64,000 nucleotides of DNA, from the NCBI GenBank assembly GCA_036266975.1, contig DATAWZ010000157.1:1-64000 (forward strand), in the 5' to 3' direction. How positions within the stretch are numbered: the stretch's first letter is position 1; every line of letters starts with the position of its first letter. The notes under the pieces are model-generated. The model worked only from the letters and a program-made list of their open reading frames with translations, had not been told where the DNA came from and searched no databases. The position numbers and the translations under genes were made by a program. Below are positions 47,919 to 55,816 of this stretch, piece after piece. The DNA is from DATAWZ01 sp036266975 (GTDB lineage: Bacteria; Actinomycetota; Thermoleophilia; Solirubrobacterales; Solirubrobacteraceae).

Positions 47919-48646
47919 AGGCGAGAGGCGACGAGCGCGGAGGCGGTCAGGACGACGGCGACCCACAGCGCTGAGAGCGCGCCCTCCAGCGGCGTCAGCA
48001 GGCTCGCGACCGAGAGCGTCTCGCGGCTCCCGTCCTTGCGCACGCGCACGCCCTCGACGGTCGCCGTGCGCCGGCGCAGCTCGCGCGCGGCGGTGCTCAG
48101 GCGGCGCTGAACGAAGCTCGTGGCCAGGCACGCGGCCGCGATCAGCACCGCGCTGAGGGTGATCCGCTGCGCGTCGGCGAAGTAGCCGGTCAGCGCCGGG
48201 AAGGCCCCGCCGGCCAGCGCGAACCACAGGTCGCTGTGAAAGCGCCCGCCGGCGAGCTCGAGGTTGTAGGCGACTACCAACAGCGGGCCGGCGAAAACGA
48301 AGGGCAGCAGCCCGACGGTGACCGTGAGGATGCCGGCCACGCCGATCGCCAGCGCGCCCAGCAGTCCCAGCGACGCGAGCGCGATCAGCGTGCGGTCGGA
48401 CAGGCCGGTCGACAGCGGATGCCCGTGCAGCTCGTCGAGCGCGTGCGCGCTCACGCCGACCGCGAGCAGGAACGCGGCCAGCCCCCAGCCCAAGCGGCTG
48501 CCGTGCAGGTGGGGGGCAACGGCCGCGCCGAGCGCGAAGTAGCTCAGGTGCATCGCGGTGTAGGGCGGATGCAGCAGCGTCAGCAGCGCGCGCCACCCCC
48601 GCCCGGGCATCGCGTAGAAGGCCGGGCGCTCGGCGGGCAGACTCAC
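47915..48646 (-). CDS. UbiA-superfamily-like membrane prenyltransferase
   Basis: This protein of about 243 residues has 6-7 helices. The UbiA Asp-rich motif NDxxDxxxD is only partly present as HALDELHGHPLSTGLSDRTL, so the active site is atypical. The loop TFVQRRLSTAARELRRRTAT lies near the C-terminus. It would attach an isoprenoid chain to an aromatic head group. The GTG at 48646 is used; the frame stays open to 48811 with a cysteine-rich stretch that may or may not be translated. It is between the MenG-like and SRPBCC genes. Confidence 0.6.
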   Translation of the reverse strand: MSLPAERPAFYAMPGRGWRALLTLLHPPYTAMHLSYFALGAAVAPHLHGSRLGWGLAAFLLAVGVSAHALDELHGHPLSTGLSDRTLIALASLGLLGALAIGVAGILTVTVGLLPFVFAGPLLVVAYNLELAGGRFHSDLWFALAGGAFPALTGYFADAQRITLSAVLIAAACLATSFVQRRLSTAARELRRRTATVEGVRVRKDGSRETLSVASLLTPLEGALSALWVAVVLTASALVASRL

Positions 48647-48777
48647 GCGCGCTTCCCGCGTACGCCGGCGGCCCGGCGGGGCCCGGGTGTCCTCGGCGAC
48701 GATCCCACCTGCCAGCCGGTGGAGCCCGCAGCCGCAGTCGCAGGCGAGGATGGACGGAAACCTCGTAGCCCACTCAT
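48643..48777 (-). other. Ambiguous 44-codon frame between menG-like and ubiA-like genes
   Basis: An ATG frame from 48777 overlaps the methyltransferase stop by ATGA and ends in a TGA that overlaps the UbiA-like GTG by GTGA, so it would couple the two. Its peptide (MSGLRGFRPSSPATAAAG then a Pro/Arg-rich tail) is low-complexity. The alternative frame, continuous with the UbiA-like gene, reads ILACDCGCGLHRLAGG with closely spaced Cys. Either a small gene, an N-terminal extension or a frameshift may be involved. Confidence 0.3.
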
Positions 48778-49511
48778 GAGCGGGTGGCGCTGATGACGAC
48801 ACCGGCCCCAAAGCTCATCCGGCGCACGACCACGTCGCACAGCCCGGCCTGCTCCCAGTAGCCGACCACCGCCCGCAGGGGGTGGCGGCGCTCGAAGTCG
48901 ACGATGCTCGGGCCCAGGAACGCGCCGGCGCGCCCCCACGCGGGGGACACCGCGCGGCCGAGCAGCGGCATCCCCACGACGGTGTACAGCCGCCAGGCCC
49001 GCCGCAGCCGGGGCCGGGGGGGCACGCCGAACTCGAAGCCGGCGATCCGCCCGCCGGGCCGGACCACGCGCGCGAGCTCGCGCAGCGTCGCGGCCGGATC
49101 GTCGACGTAGCGCAGCAGGTAGGCGAAGGTGACCGCGTCGAAGCGCGCGTCGTCGTACGGAAGCCGTTCGGCCTCGCCGAGCACGACATCGACCCGGTCG
49201 GCGAACTCGGGCCGCGGGTCAAAGCGCGCCCGGGCGGCGGTGAGCATTTCGGCGCTCTGGTCCAGGGCGAGGACGCGCCGCGCGCCGCGCTCGAGCAGCT
49301 CGGCGGCGATCAGCCCGGTGCCGGTCGCGACATCGAGCGCCTCGCCGCCGGTCGCCGCCGGTGCGACGGCGTCGACCACCGCGCGCCGCCAGCGAGGGTC
49401 CTGGCCGAAGCTCATCACCGGCGTGATCCAGTCGTACTGGGGCGACAGCTCGCGAAAGAGCTCCAGCGAGGTGCGCTTGCGGGCCGAGGCGGCGACTGCC
49501 ACGCCCGACAC
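48774..49511 (-). CDS. MenG/UbiE-like quinone methyltransferase
   Basis: This 245-residue methyltransferase has SPQYDWITPVMSFGQDPRWR near the N-terminus as in demethylmenaquinone methyltransferases. Motif I is ALDVATGTGLIAAELLERG, and FDAVTFAYLLRYVDDP and VVRPGGRIAGFEFG follow. It would C-methylate a prenylated quinol. The GTG at 49511 starts MSGVAVAASARKRTS. It is the first gene of a minus-strand run with the UbiA-like and SRPBCC genes. Confidence 0.82.
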   Translation of the reverse strand: MSGVAVAASARKRTSLELFRELSPQYDWITPVMSFGQDPRWRRAVVDAVAPAATGGEALDVATGTGLIAAELLERGARRVLALDQSAEMLTAARARFDPRPEFADRVDVVLGEAERLPYDDARFDAVTFAYLLRYVDDPAATLRELARVVRPGGRIAGFEFGVPPRPRLRRAWRLYTVVGMPLLGRAVSPAWGRAGAFLGPSIVDFERRHPLRAVVGYWEQAGLCDVVVRRMSFGAGVVISATRS

Positions 49512-49539
49512 GGTAGATCAGGGCTGCGATGCTTGCCCG

Positions 49540-50430
49540 ATGACCTCGATCTCCACCGGCCCTCTGGGCCCCCACAGCGTGCGCCGGATGGGCTACGGCG
49601 CGATGCAGCTCGCCGGCCCCGGCGTCTTCGGCCCGCCGCGCGACCGCAACGAGGCGCTTGCGGTTCTGCGCCACGCGGTGCAGCGCGGGGTCGACCACAT
49701 CGACACGTCCCAGTACTACGGGCCCGACGTCGTCAACGAGCTGATCTACGAGGCGCTGCACCCCTACCCGGACGGGCTGCACCTGGTCAGCAAGGTCGGC
49801 GGCCGGCGCGACGAGCGGGGCGCGTGGCTGCCCGCGCAGCGCCCGGAGGAGCTGCGTTCGGGGGTCGAGGACAATCTGCGCTCGCTCGACGTGGAGCGGC
49901 TGACGGCGGTCAACCTGCGCCTGATGGAGGCGGCCCAGGTGCCGCTGGCCGAGCAGCTCGGCACGATGCAGGAGCTGGTCGACGAGGGCAAGATCGAGCT
50001 GATCGGGATCAGCAACGCCGACGTGCCGGTCGTGCGCGAGGCACTCGAGCAGGTGCCGATCGCCTGCGTCCAGAACGCCTACAGCGTGATCGACCGCACC
50101 CACGAGGACGTGCTCGAGCTGTGCGCCGAGCGCGGGATGGCGTTCGTGCCCTTCTTCCCCCTGGGCTCGGCGTTCACCGGCGGCCCGGCGGCGCTTGCCG
50201 CCGACCCTGCGATCGCCGAGGTCGCCGAGCGCCACGGCGCCACGCCGGCGCAGGTCGCGCTCGCCTGGCTGCTCGCCCGCGATGGACACGTGCTGCTGAT
50301 CCCCGGGACCGCCTCGCGCGGGCACCTGGAGGAGAACCTCGACGCCGCTGAGCTCGACCTCGGCGCCGAGGACATGGCCACGCTCGAGCAGGTGCGCCCG
50401 GTCGGCAATCCGCTGGAAGGGCACAACTGA
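49540..50430 (+). CDS. Aldo/keto reductase with altered catalytic histidine
   Basis: This 296-residue NADPH-dependent AKR barrel has the catalytic Asp and Tyr in VDHIDTSQYYGP and the Lys in LVSKVGG. The usual catalytic His is replaced in LTAVNLRLMEAAQ. Cofactor-binding residues occur in LLIPGTASRGHLEENLDAA. The substitution is known in YdbC-like AKRs. The ATG at 49540 lies 28 bases from the divergent methyltransferase start. The physiological substrate is unknown. Confidence 0.88.
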   Translation: MTSISTGPLGPHSVRRMGYGAMQLAGPGVFGPPRDRNEALAVLRHAVQRGVDHIDTSQYYGPDVVNELIYEALHPYPDGLHLVSKVGGRRDERGAWLPAQRPEELRSGVEDNLRSLDVERLTAVNLRLMEAAQVPLAEQLGTMQELVDEGKIELIGISNADVPVVREALEQVPIACVQNAYSVIDRTHEDVLELCAERGMAFVPFFPLGSAFTGGPAALAADPAIAEVAERHGATPAQVALAWLLARDGHVLLIPGTASRGHLEENLDAAELDLGAEDMATLEQVRPVGNPLEGHN

Positions 50431-50450
50431 GCCCATCCGCGCTGCATGCC

Positions 50451-50480
50451 TTTACCGGTATATAACCAAGCTGTTATGTT
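50451..50480 (+). promoter_or_regulatory. arsR-type promoter with ATAAC-N6-GTTAT operator
   Basis: TTTACC (50451-50456), 18 bases, TATGTT (50475-50480) would start transcription at about the GTG codon, so the mRNA is leaderless. The palindrome ATAAC-CAAGCT-GTTAT (50462-50477) covers the spacer and -10, as expected for autorepression by the ArsR-type product. Confidence 0.6.
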
Positions 50481-50486
50481 GCCGAC

Positions 50487-50804
50487 GTGCCATCGACGTT
50501 CGCCGCGCTCGCCGATCCCCACCGCCGCCGCGCCCTGGCTCTGCTGCTCGAGCGCCCCCGCACCGCGGGCGAGCTGGTCGAGCGACTCGGCCTGACCCAG
50601 CCCGGGACCTCCAAGCACCTGCGCGTCCTGCGCGAGGCCGGTCTGGTCCGCGTCGAGCACGAGGCCCAGCGCCGGATCTACGCGATCGAGCCCGGGCCGC
50701 TGCTCGAGCTCGACGGCTGGCTCGACCCCTACCGGCGCCTGTGGGAGGACCGCCTGGACGCGCTCGAACGGCATCTCGACCACATCGACCCACCGAAGGA
50801 GTGA
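50487..50804 (+). CDS. ArsR-family regulator
   Basis: This 105-residue winged-helix protein has LADPHRRRALALLLERPRTA and the recognition helix LTQPGTSKHLRVLREAGLVR. The metal-binding Cys of ArsR/SmtB are absent, so it belongs to the non-metal group that is regularly paired with SRPBCC (AHSA1) proteins. The GTG start coincides with the predicted transcript start. The next gene starts 2 bases after its stop. Confidence 0.92.
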   Translation: MPSTFAALADPHRRRALALLLERPRTAGELVERLGLTQPGTSKHLRVLREAGLVRVEHEAQRRIYAIEPGPLLELDGWLDPYRRLWEDRLDALERHLDHIDPPKE

Positions 50805-50806
50805 CC

Positions 50807-51322
50807 ATGTACCCCACCTTCCAGGACGTCGAGGCCGGCCCGGTCCTGCGCTTCGAGCGCCGCCTGGCTCACCGCGTCGACGTCGTCTTCCGGGCGCTGA
50901 CCGAGCCCGAGCAGCTCGCCCGATGGTTCCCCGGGACGATCGCGGGCGACCTGCGCAATCGCGACGAGCTGACGTTCACCGTCGCCACCGGCGTCAGCTT
51001 CGCCGGCGACGTCGTCGAGCTCGATCCGCCGCGGCGGCTCGTCTTCCACTGGGGCGATGACCTGCTCAGGTTCGAGCTCGAGCCGCTCGAGGACGGGCAG
51101 GCGTGTCAGCTGCGCTTCGAGGTCGTCCTCGACGCGCGCGAGAAGGCGGCGCGGGACGGCGCCGGCTGGCAGGTGTGCCTGGAGCGCCTGGAGGCGACCC
51201 TGCAGCAGGGCGCCGGGAACGCGCCCGACCTCGGCGTCAGCGCTGAGTGGTCGGCGATCTACGAGGAGCTCGAGCGCCGAGGCGTGCCCAGCGGCGCGGA
51301 GATCCCTCACTTGGAGGCCTGA
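50807..51322 (+). CDS. AHSA1-type SRPBCC protein
   Basis: This 171-residue helix-grip protein has RFERRLAHRVDVVFRALTEP, WFPGTIAGDL and the C-terminal helix GWQVCLERLEATLQQ. Proteins of this Aha1/SRPBCC group bind hydrophobic ligands. They are commonly encoded next to an ArsR regulator, possibly as its ligand-handling partner. The ATG follows GAAGGAG by about 6 bases. Confidence 0.9.
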   Translation: MYPTFQDVEAGPVLRFERRLAHRVDVVFRALTEPEQLARWFPGTIAGDLRNRDELTFTVATGVSFAGDVVELDPPRRLVFHWGDDLLRFELEPLEDGQACQLRFEVVLDAREKAARDGAGWQVCLERLEATLQQGAGNAPDLGVSAEWSAIYEELERRGVPSGAEIPHLEA

Positions 51323-51336
51323 GAAGCCCCGCGAGA

Positions 51337-52305
51337 TCAGTGGGCCGGGGCGAGCGCCTCCAGGACGATCAGGCGATCGTCGGCCGAGAGGATCGGGTCG
51401 TCGCCTACCCCGAGGTCCACGTGGCCGCCCCGGGCGATGCCGAGCACGAGCGTGCCGGACGCCGCCCGGGCCCGGGAGAGCGGTTGGGAGACGAGTGCCT
51501 GATCCACGCCGGACTCGGCCAGGCGGTAGGTCGTCGTGTCGACCAGCTGGAGCAGCAGGTCGCCGGCCTGGGGCGTCTCCAGGCTCTTGGCCAGCGTGTG
51601 CCCCACGAGCTCGTCGCTCGCCAGCGTGTATTTGACCCCGAGCTCGTGCAGGGCGCGCGCGACCGCCCGTGACTGGGTCAGCGCGTAGAGCTCCAGGTCG
51701 GGGGCCAGGCCGTGGATGGCCACGGCGAGGACGAGCGTGTCGGCGTCGCTCGTGCAGGCGATCAGCGCGCGGTTCGCGCGCGCAGGATCGCTCCTGCGTA
51801 TGAGCGCCTCGTCGGTCGGATCGCCGACGAGGAAGCAGACGTCATCGTCGAGGTTCGCCGGCCGGTCGGGTGCGACGAGCACGACCGGATCGCCGGTGTG
51901 GGCGAGCTCATCGAGCACCCGCGCCAGCACCGGGTGGGCGCCGTAGACGATCGTATACGGGGTCGAGGGAAGCTTCGAGTCCATGCCGAGCAACCTCCGG
52001 AGGCGCGTGAGTACCGTCGTGCCCGCAACCAGGGCAAAGACGGCACCGACGATGGGGATGGTGGTGAGCATCACGCCGGCCGCGATCACGCGACCGGCGC
52101 TGTTGTGAGGCGTGACGTCGCCGTAGCCGACGGTCGTCGCGGTGGTGACCGACCAGTACAGCCCGATGCCGTAGCTGACGTGCTCGCAGGCCGAGAAGAG
52201 CGCGGCGCCGACCAGGATGATGACGCCGGCGAGCCCGATCAGCACATATACGCGGTAGCGACCGATGCGGCGCACCAGCCGGGCGGCGACGAGGAAGAGC
52301 GGCAT
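51337..52305 (-). CDS. Two-TM potassium channel with RCK domain
   Basis: This 322-residue channel has TM1 (YVLIGLAGVIILVGAALFSA), the selectivity filter in TTATTVGYGDVTPHN, TM2 and a cytosolic TrkA-N/RCK domain (about 105-230) followed by a TrkA-C-like part. The RCK Rossmann fold is present but its glycine motif is weak (IVYGAHPVLARVLDELA), so ligand binding may be altered. The ATG at 52305 is used, because the frame upstream is a shadow of the G1-peptidase tail. It is convergent with the AHSA1 gene. Confidence 0.88.
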   Translation of the reverse strand: MPLFLVAARLVRRIGRYRVYVLIGLAGVIILVGAALFSACEHVSYGIGLYWSVTTATTVGYGDVTPHNSAGRVIAAGVMLTTIPIVGAVFALVAGTTVLTRLRRLLGMDSKLPSTPYTIVYGAHPVLARVLDELAHTGDPVVLVAPDRPANLDDDVCFLVGDPTDEALIRRSDPARANRALIACTSDADTLVLAVAIHGLAPDLELYALTQSRAVARALHELGVKYTLASDELVGHTLAKSLETPQAGDLLLQLVDTTTYRLAESGVDQALVSQPLSRARAASGTLVLGIARGGHVDLGVGDDPILSADDRLIVLEALAPAH

Positions 52306-52337
52306 CGGGCGGTGCAACCCTAGCCGCCGAGGCGGCG

Positions 52338-52493
52338 TCAGTAGCCGCCGTACCCGCCGTACCCCCCAAAGCCACCGCCGTAGCCGTAGCCGCCGTACCC
52401 GCCGGCGCCGTAGCCGCCGGCGCCGTAGCCGCCGTAGCCACCGTAACCGCCGGTCCCGTAGCCGCCGCCGTAGCCGCCGTACCCCCCCGTCGG
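52338..52493 (-). repeat. Coding repeat for a Gly-Gly-Tyr tail
   Basis: Imperfect 9- and 12-base units of the type GCCGCCGTA (on the plus strand) occur about 20 times and encode GGY repeats at the C-terminus of the G1-family protein. Such a run is prone to slippage and length variation. Confidence 0.85.
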
Positions 52494-53483
52494 GGTGACG
52501 ACCACGACGCTCGGCTGCGCGCCCGTACCGCCCGAAGGCGAAGACGAAGACGAAGAGGGGGAGGGAGTCCCGCTGGCCTGCGCCTCGTCGCCGTTCTCCC
52601 AGGAGACCGAGAACGAGGAGCCGTCGCTGACGAGCGTCGAGGGGACGGCGCTGCCGCCCGCGGCCTGGCCGTCGCCGGCGGCGACCCCGCCGCCGCCGAA
52701 GAACCCGCTGCCGCGACCGAAGAAGCGCCCGCCGCCGATCCCGCTGGCCAGCTGCATCGGCTCGGCCTGCCAGCCTGAATCCGAGATCGACCCGGTGTGC
52801 CCGCCGGCGGTCGCCGACGCGTCGGTAAAGGTGACCGAGCCGAAGTCCGACAGCGGCACCGGCTGGCACTGGGACAGGTCGCTGCTGCACTGCGAGGGTG
52901 CCTCGGTGATCCACTCAGCCGAGGAGGTGTCCGGGTCGCTCATCGTCAGCTGGCGCGTCGCCGACTTGCCCGTGGTGTGGTCGGTCAGCGTCACGGTCAC
53001 GCTCGTGCCGTCGACGCTCACCGCGGCGGAGATGTGATCGCCGGCGTGGACGCTCACCGGCAGACGCACCGGCGCGGAGGGCACCAGCTCGTACCAGGCG
53101 AAGGTAGTCGAGGAGCCGCCCGAGTTGCAGTCGGTCTCGGTGCCGACCTGCTCGAGCGCCTGGGACTGCTCGCTGGCGCCGCCGATCCCGACCCAGTAGG
53201 CGACCGAGCCCTGGCCAGAGCTGCACGATGTCCCGGGCTGCACCCAGCTGCCGGAGACGTGGGAGAAGTTCTGGCCGCCGACGGTGTAGCCGGCCCAGTT
53301 CTCGCTGGCGGCGGCCTGGGTGGCCACGGTGCCGACCGTGTGGTCCTCGTCGATCAGCGAGGTCCCCGTGCCGCTGCTCGCCGTCTGGCGCTCGCCGCTG
53401 GGCGTGCTCGAACTGGTGGAGACGAGCACCGCGGCCCCCAGGGCGCCGATGGCCAGTGCGGGGAGAAGATGTCGAGGGGTCAT
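52338..53483 (-). CDS. G1-family (eqolisin-like) secreted protein with Gly-Tyr tail
   Basis: This 381-residue protein has a signal peptide (MTPRHLLPALAIGALGAAVL). The G1 peptidase domain spans about 55-235: SENWAGYTV, WVQPGTSC carrying the likely catalytic Gln, YWVGIGGASEQSQALEQVG, and AEWITEAPSQC carrying the likely catalytic Glu. G1 peptidases are active at acid pH. The last 55-60 residues are almost only Gly and Tyr (repeats of GGY and GAGGYGGYG). That tail could be adhesive or wall-binding, and is not part of the G1 fold. Confidence 0.82.
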   Translation of the reverse strand: MTPRHLLPALAIGALGAAVLVSTSSSTPSGERQTASSGTGTSLIDEDHTVGTVATQAAASENWAGYTVGGQNFSHVSGSWVQPGTSCSSGQGSVAYWVGIGGASEQSQALEQVGTETDCNSGGSSTTFAWYELVPSAPVRLPVSVHAGDHISAAVSVDGTSVTVTLTDHTTGKSATRQLTMSDPDTSSAEWITEAPSQCSSDLSQCQPVPLSDFGSVTFTDASATAGGHTGSISDSGWQAEPMQLASGIGGGRFFGRGSGFFGGGGVAAGDGQAAGGSAVPSTLVSDGSSFSVSWENGDEAQASGTPSPSSSSSSPSGGTGAQPSVVVVTPTGGYGGYGGGYGTGGYGGYGGYGAGGYGAGGYGGYGYGGGFGGYGGYGGY

Positions 53484-53538
53484 GGACTCAACATGGCCCG
53501 GACCCCTAACGAGCAGCTAGGCCCTTCCTAAGGGACGC

Positions 53539-54699
53539 CTATGCGCTGTCAATGAGCACCGTACGAGCCCAGTGCGGCGGCGCGGGCGCCCGGCCGAGCA
53601 GCCCGACGATGACCCGCGCGCCGGCGGGCGCGCGGGCCGGCCACGGCGTCAGCCCGTCGGTGAGCACGATCACCACCGACGGCCGCGGCCGCAACGCGAT
53701 CGCGGCGGCGAGCCCAGCGCCCATGTCGGTGCCCCCGCCGCCGGCGAGCTCGACCTGGGCGGCGCGGCTGACGCGCCGCACCGCCTGGACCGTCGTGTCG
53801 ACCGCGAGCACCCGCACCCGCTGCTGGCGCAGACCGGCGCGCACGAGCACCGCCTCGACCTCGGCCAGCGCGCGGGCGAGCAGCCCCTCGTGCATCGACC
53901 CGGACGTGTCGCACACGATCGCCACGTCGGGCACCGGGCGGTGCAGAGTGGGCAGCACGACCTCGGGCAGCAGGTGCGCGCGCCGCGACGGGCGGCGGTA
54001 GTGGTAGTCGACCTGCCCGCTGATCGCGGCGATCGCGCTGCGGACCTCGGCGGCGAGCACGCGGCGCCAGTCGACCTTGGAGGGCAGCACCGTCTGCGCC
54101 CAGCGCGTCCAGCCGCCGGGCACGCTGCCCGGGTCGCGCCCTTCGACGCGCTGGATCTCGGCGGCGACGCCCAGGCGCAGCAGCTCGCCCTGCTGCGGGC
54201 CGATCCCGTCCTCGGTCTCCCCGGGCCGCCCGTCGGCGCCCGGGCCGCAGTCCCAGCGGCGCGGGCCGTCGCGGGCGCCGGAGTGGTACTCCTCGGCCAG
54301 CCGGCCCGGCCGGCAGCCGAGGGCGGCGGGCAGGTCGGGGGCGAGGTCGGGCACGTCGGCGCCGAGGTCGTCGTTGATCTCGGCGTCGGTGCAGCGGTTC
54401 CAGCGCCCGCGCCCGCCGTCGTCGATCCCCAGCCGCTCGGCGCGCGCGGCGTGGTCGCGGATCACGTGCCCGGCGAGGTGCAGCAGCAGCCGCCCGAGGC
54501 GCTCGGCGTCGAGTCCGTCGGCGACCGCCGGGTCGGCCCGCACGTGCCAGCCGCGATCGACCCCGATCGTCCCCGAGCCGGGGTCGGGCACGATCGCGCA
54601 GGCGAACAGCGCGCTGGCCAGGTAGGGCATGCGCGCCGCGGCCCACAGGCGCGCGGCCGCGACCGTGCGCGCGTCGAGTGCCGCGCCGGGCCCGCTCAC
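53539..54699 (-). CDS. VWA protein with DUF2201-like N-domain
   Basis: This 386-residue partner of a MoxR ATPase has an N-terminal metallopeptidase-like domain (DUF2201). There the HExxH motif reads LHLAGHVIRDH, so the catalytic Glu is replaced. The C-terminal VWA-like domain has an intact MIDAS: DTSGSMHEG, GGGGTDMGAGL and VLTDGLTPW. MoxR-VWA pairs act as metal-insertion or assembly chaperones, and similar pairs occur in conflict systems. The GTG at 54699 overlaps the ATPase stop by GTGA. Confidence 0.85.
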   Translation of the reverse strand: MSGPGAALDARTVAAARLWAAARMPYLASALFACAIVPDPGSGTIGVDRGWHVRADPAVADGLDAERLGRLLLHLAGHVIRDHAARAERLGIDDGGRGRWNRCTDAEINDDLGADVPDLAPDLPAALGCRPGRLAEEYHSGARDGPRRWDCGPGADGRPGETEDGIGPQQGELLRLGVAAEIQRVEGRDPGSVPGGWTRWAQTVLPSKVDWRRVLAAEVRSAIAAISGQVDYHYRRPSRRAHLLPEVVLPTLHRPVPDVAIVCDTSGSMHEGLLARALAEVEAVLVRAGLRQQRVRVLAVDTTVQAVRRVSRAAQVELAGGGGTDMGAGLAAAIALRPRPSVVIVLTDGLTPWPARAPAGARVIVGLLGRAPAPPHWARTVLIDSA

Positions 54700-55787
54700 C
54701 CGAGCAGCCCGGCGTCGCGCAGCAACGGCGCGAACGCGGCCACCTCGGGCGGGATCGCCGCCCCCGGCGGCCGGGCGCGCGCGAGCGTGCGCGCCGCCGC
54801 CGCGGCGACGTCGGGCGCCGCCTGCCCGGCGCGCCCGAACGCGCGCCAGCCGCGCTCCCAGCGCTCGACGGTCGGGTCGGCCGCGACCGCCGCCGCGACG
54901 GAGGAGAGCGCCGCGTAGGCGCGGTCGCCGCGCTCGGGGAGCACGAAGCCGTCGGGGTCGGCGAGCACCGCCTCGGGGTCGGGCAGGTCGGCCTCGGCCA
55001 GCCACGTCAGAAACTCGATCCCCGGGCCGGCGCCGACGCAGCCGCGCAGCAGCAGCGAATCGGCCGGCTCGCCGACGCCCGCCGCCTCGCTGGCGGCGCT
55101 CAGCCGCGCGGCCATGTCCCACGTGCGCGGGCTCGGCCACGCGCGCCCCGCGCCGGCGGCCTCGTCGGGGACCGCGAGCGCGAGCGTCGGGCGCACGGTG
55201 ACGAACCCGGCGATCCAGCTGCGCACGACCGCGATGCGCGACTGCCAGCCCTCGGCGAGCGCCGGCGGCGCCGGCGTCGGCCAGCCGCCCGCGAAGCCGG
55301 CCGCGACCGTGGCCGCGTCGACCGGCCAGTCCAGGTGGCAGAAGCGGTTGGCCAGCGGCGGCGAGAGGTCCCAGCCGTCGGCGGCCTGCTCGGGCGGGTT
55401 GGCCGCGGCGACGACCGAGACCTGGTCGGGGAGCTCCAGGTCGCCGACCGTGCGCTCGAGCACGACCCGCAGCAGCGCCGCCTGCACGGCGGGCGGGGCG
55501 GTGGAGACCTCGTCGAAGAACACGACGCCGTGGCCGGCCTGGGCCAGGCTCACCGCCCAGCGCGGCGGCGCGAAGCGCACCGCGCCGTCGTGGACGATCG
55601 GCAGGCCGGCGAAGTCCGAGGGCTCGCGGATCGAGGCGATCACCGTCTCACACGGCCAGCCCGCCGCCTGGGCGAGCGCGCGGATCACCGACGTCTTGCC
55701 CGTCCCCGGCGCGCCCCACAGCAGCACGGGCACCCGGGCGGCGAGCGCGACGCCGAGCGCGTCGACGGTGGCGGCCTGATGCTCCAT
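54696..55787 (-). CDS. MoxR-type AAA+ ATPase
   Basis: This 363-residue ATPase has Walker A LLWGAPGTGKTSVIRAL, Walker B GVVFFDEVSTAPP, sensor 1 VVAAANPPEQ and an Arg in LANRF. It forms hexamers that remodel clients chosen by the VWA partner. The ATG at 55787 lies only 29 bases from the divergent start at 55817, so the promoters must overlap the coding ends or the mRNAs are leaderless. It is the first gene of the two-gene MoxR-VWA unit. Confidence 0.9.
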   Translation of the reverse strand: MEHQAATVDALGVALAARVPVLLWGAPGTGKTSVIRALAQAAGWPCETVIASIREPSDFAGLPIVHDGAVRFAPPRWAVSLAQAGHGVVFFDEVSTAPPAVQAALLRVVLERTVGDLELPDQVSVVAAANPPEQAADGWDLSPPLANRFCHLDWPVDAATVAAGFAGGWPTPAPPALAEGWQSRIAVVRSWIAGFVTVRPTLALAVPDEAAGAGRAWPSPRTWDMAARLSAASEAAGVGEPADSLLLRGCVGAGPGIEFLTWLAEADLPDPEAVLADPDGFVLPERGDRAYAALSSVAAAVAADPTVERWERGWRAFGRAGQAAPDVAAAAARTLARARPPGAAIPPEVAAFAPLLRDAGLLG

Positions 55788-55816
55788 GGCCGCAGTATGT
55801 GCCAGGCTCACCTCCC

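Noticed and set aside
52338..52493. Regular short repeats that look like a CRISPR or minisatellite
   Set aside because: The units are in frame and encode the Gly-Tyr tail. There are no spacers or cas genes.
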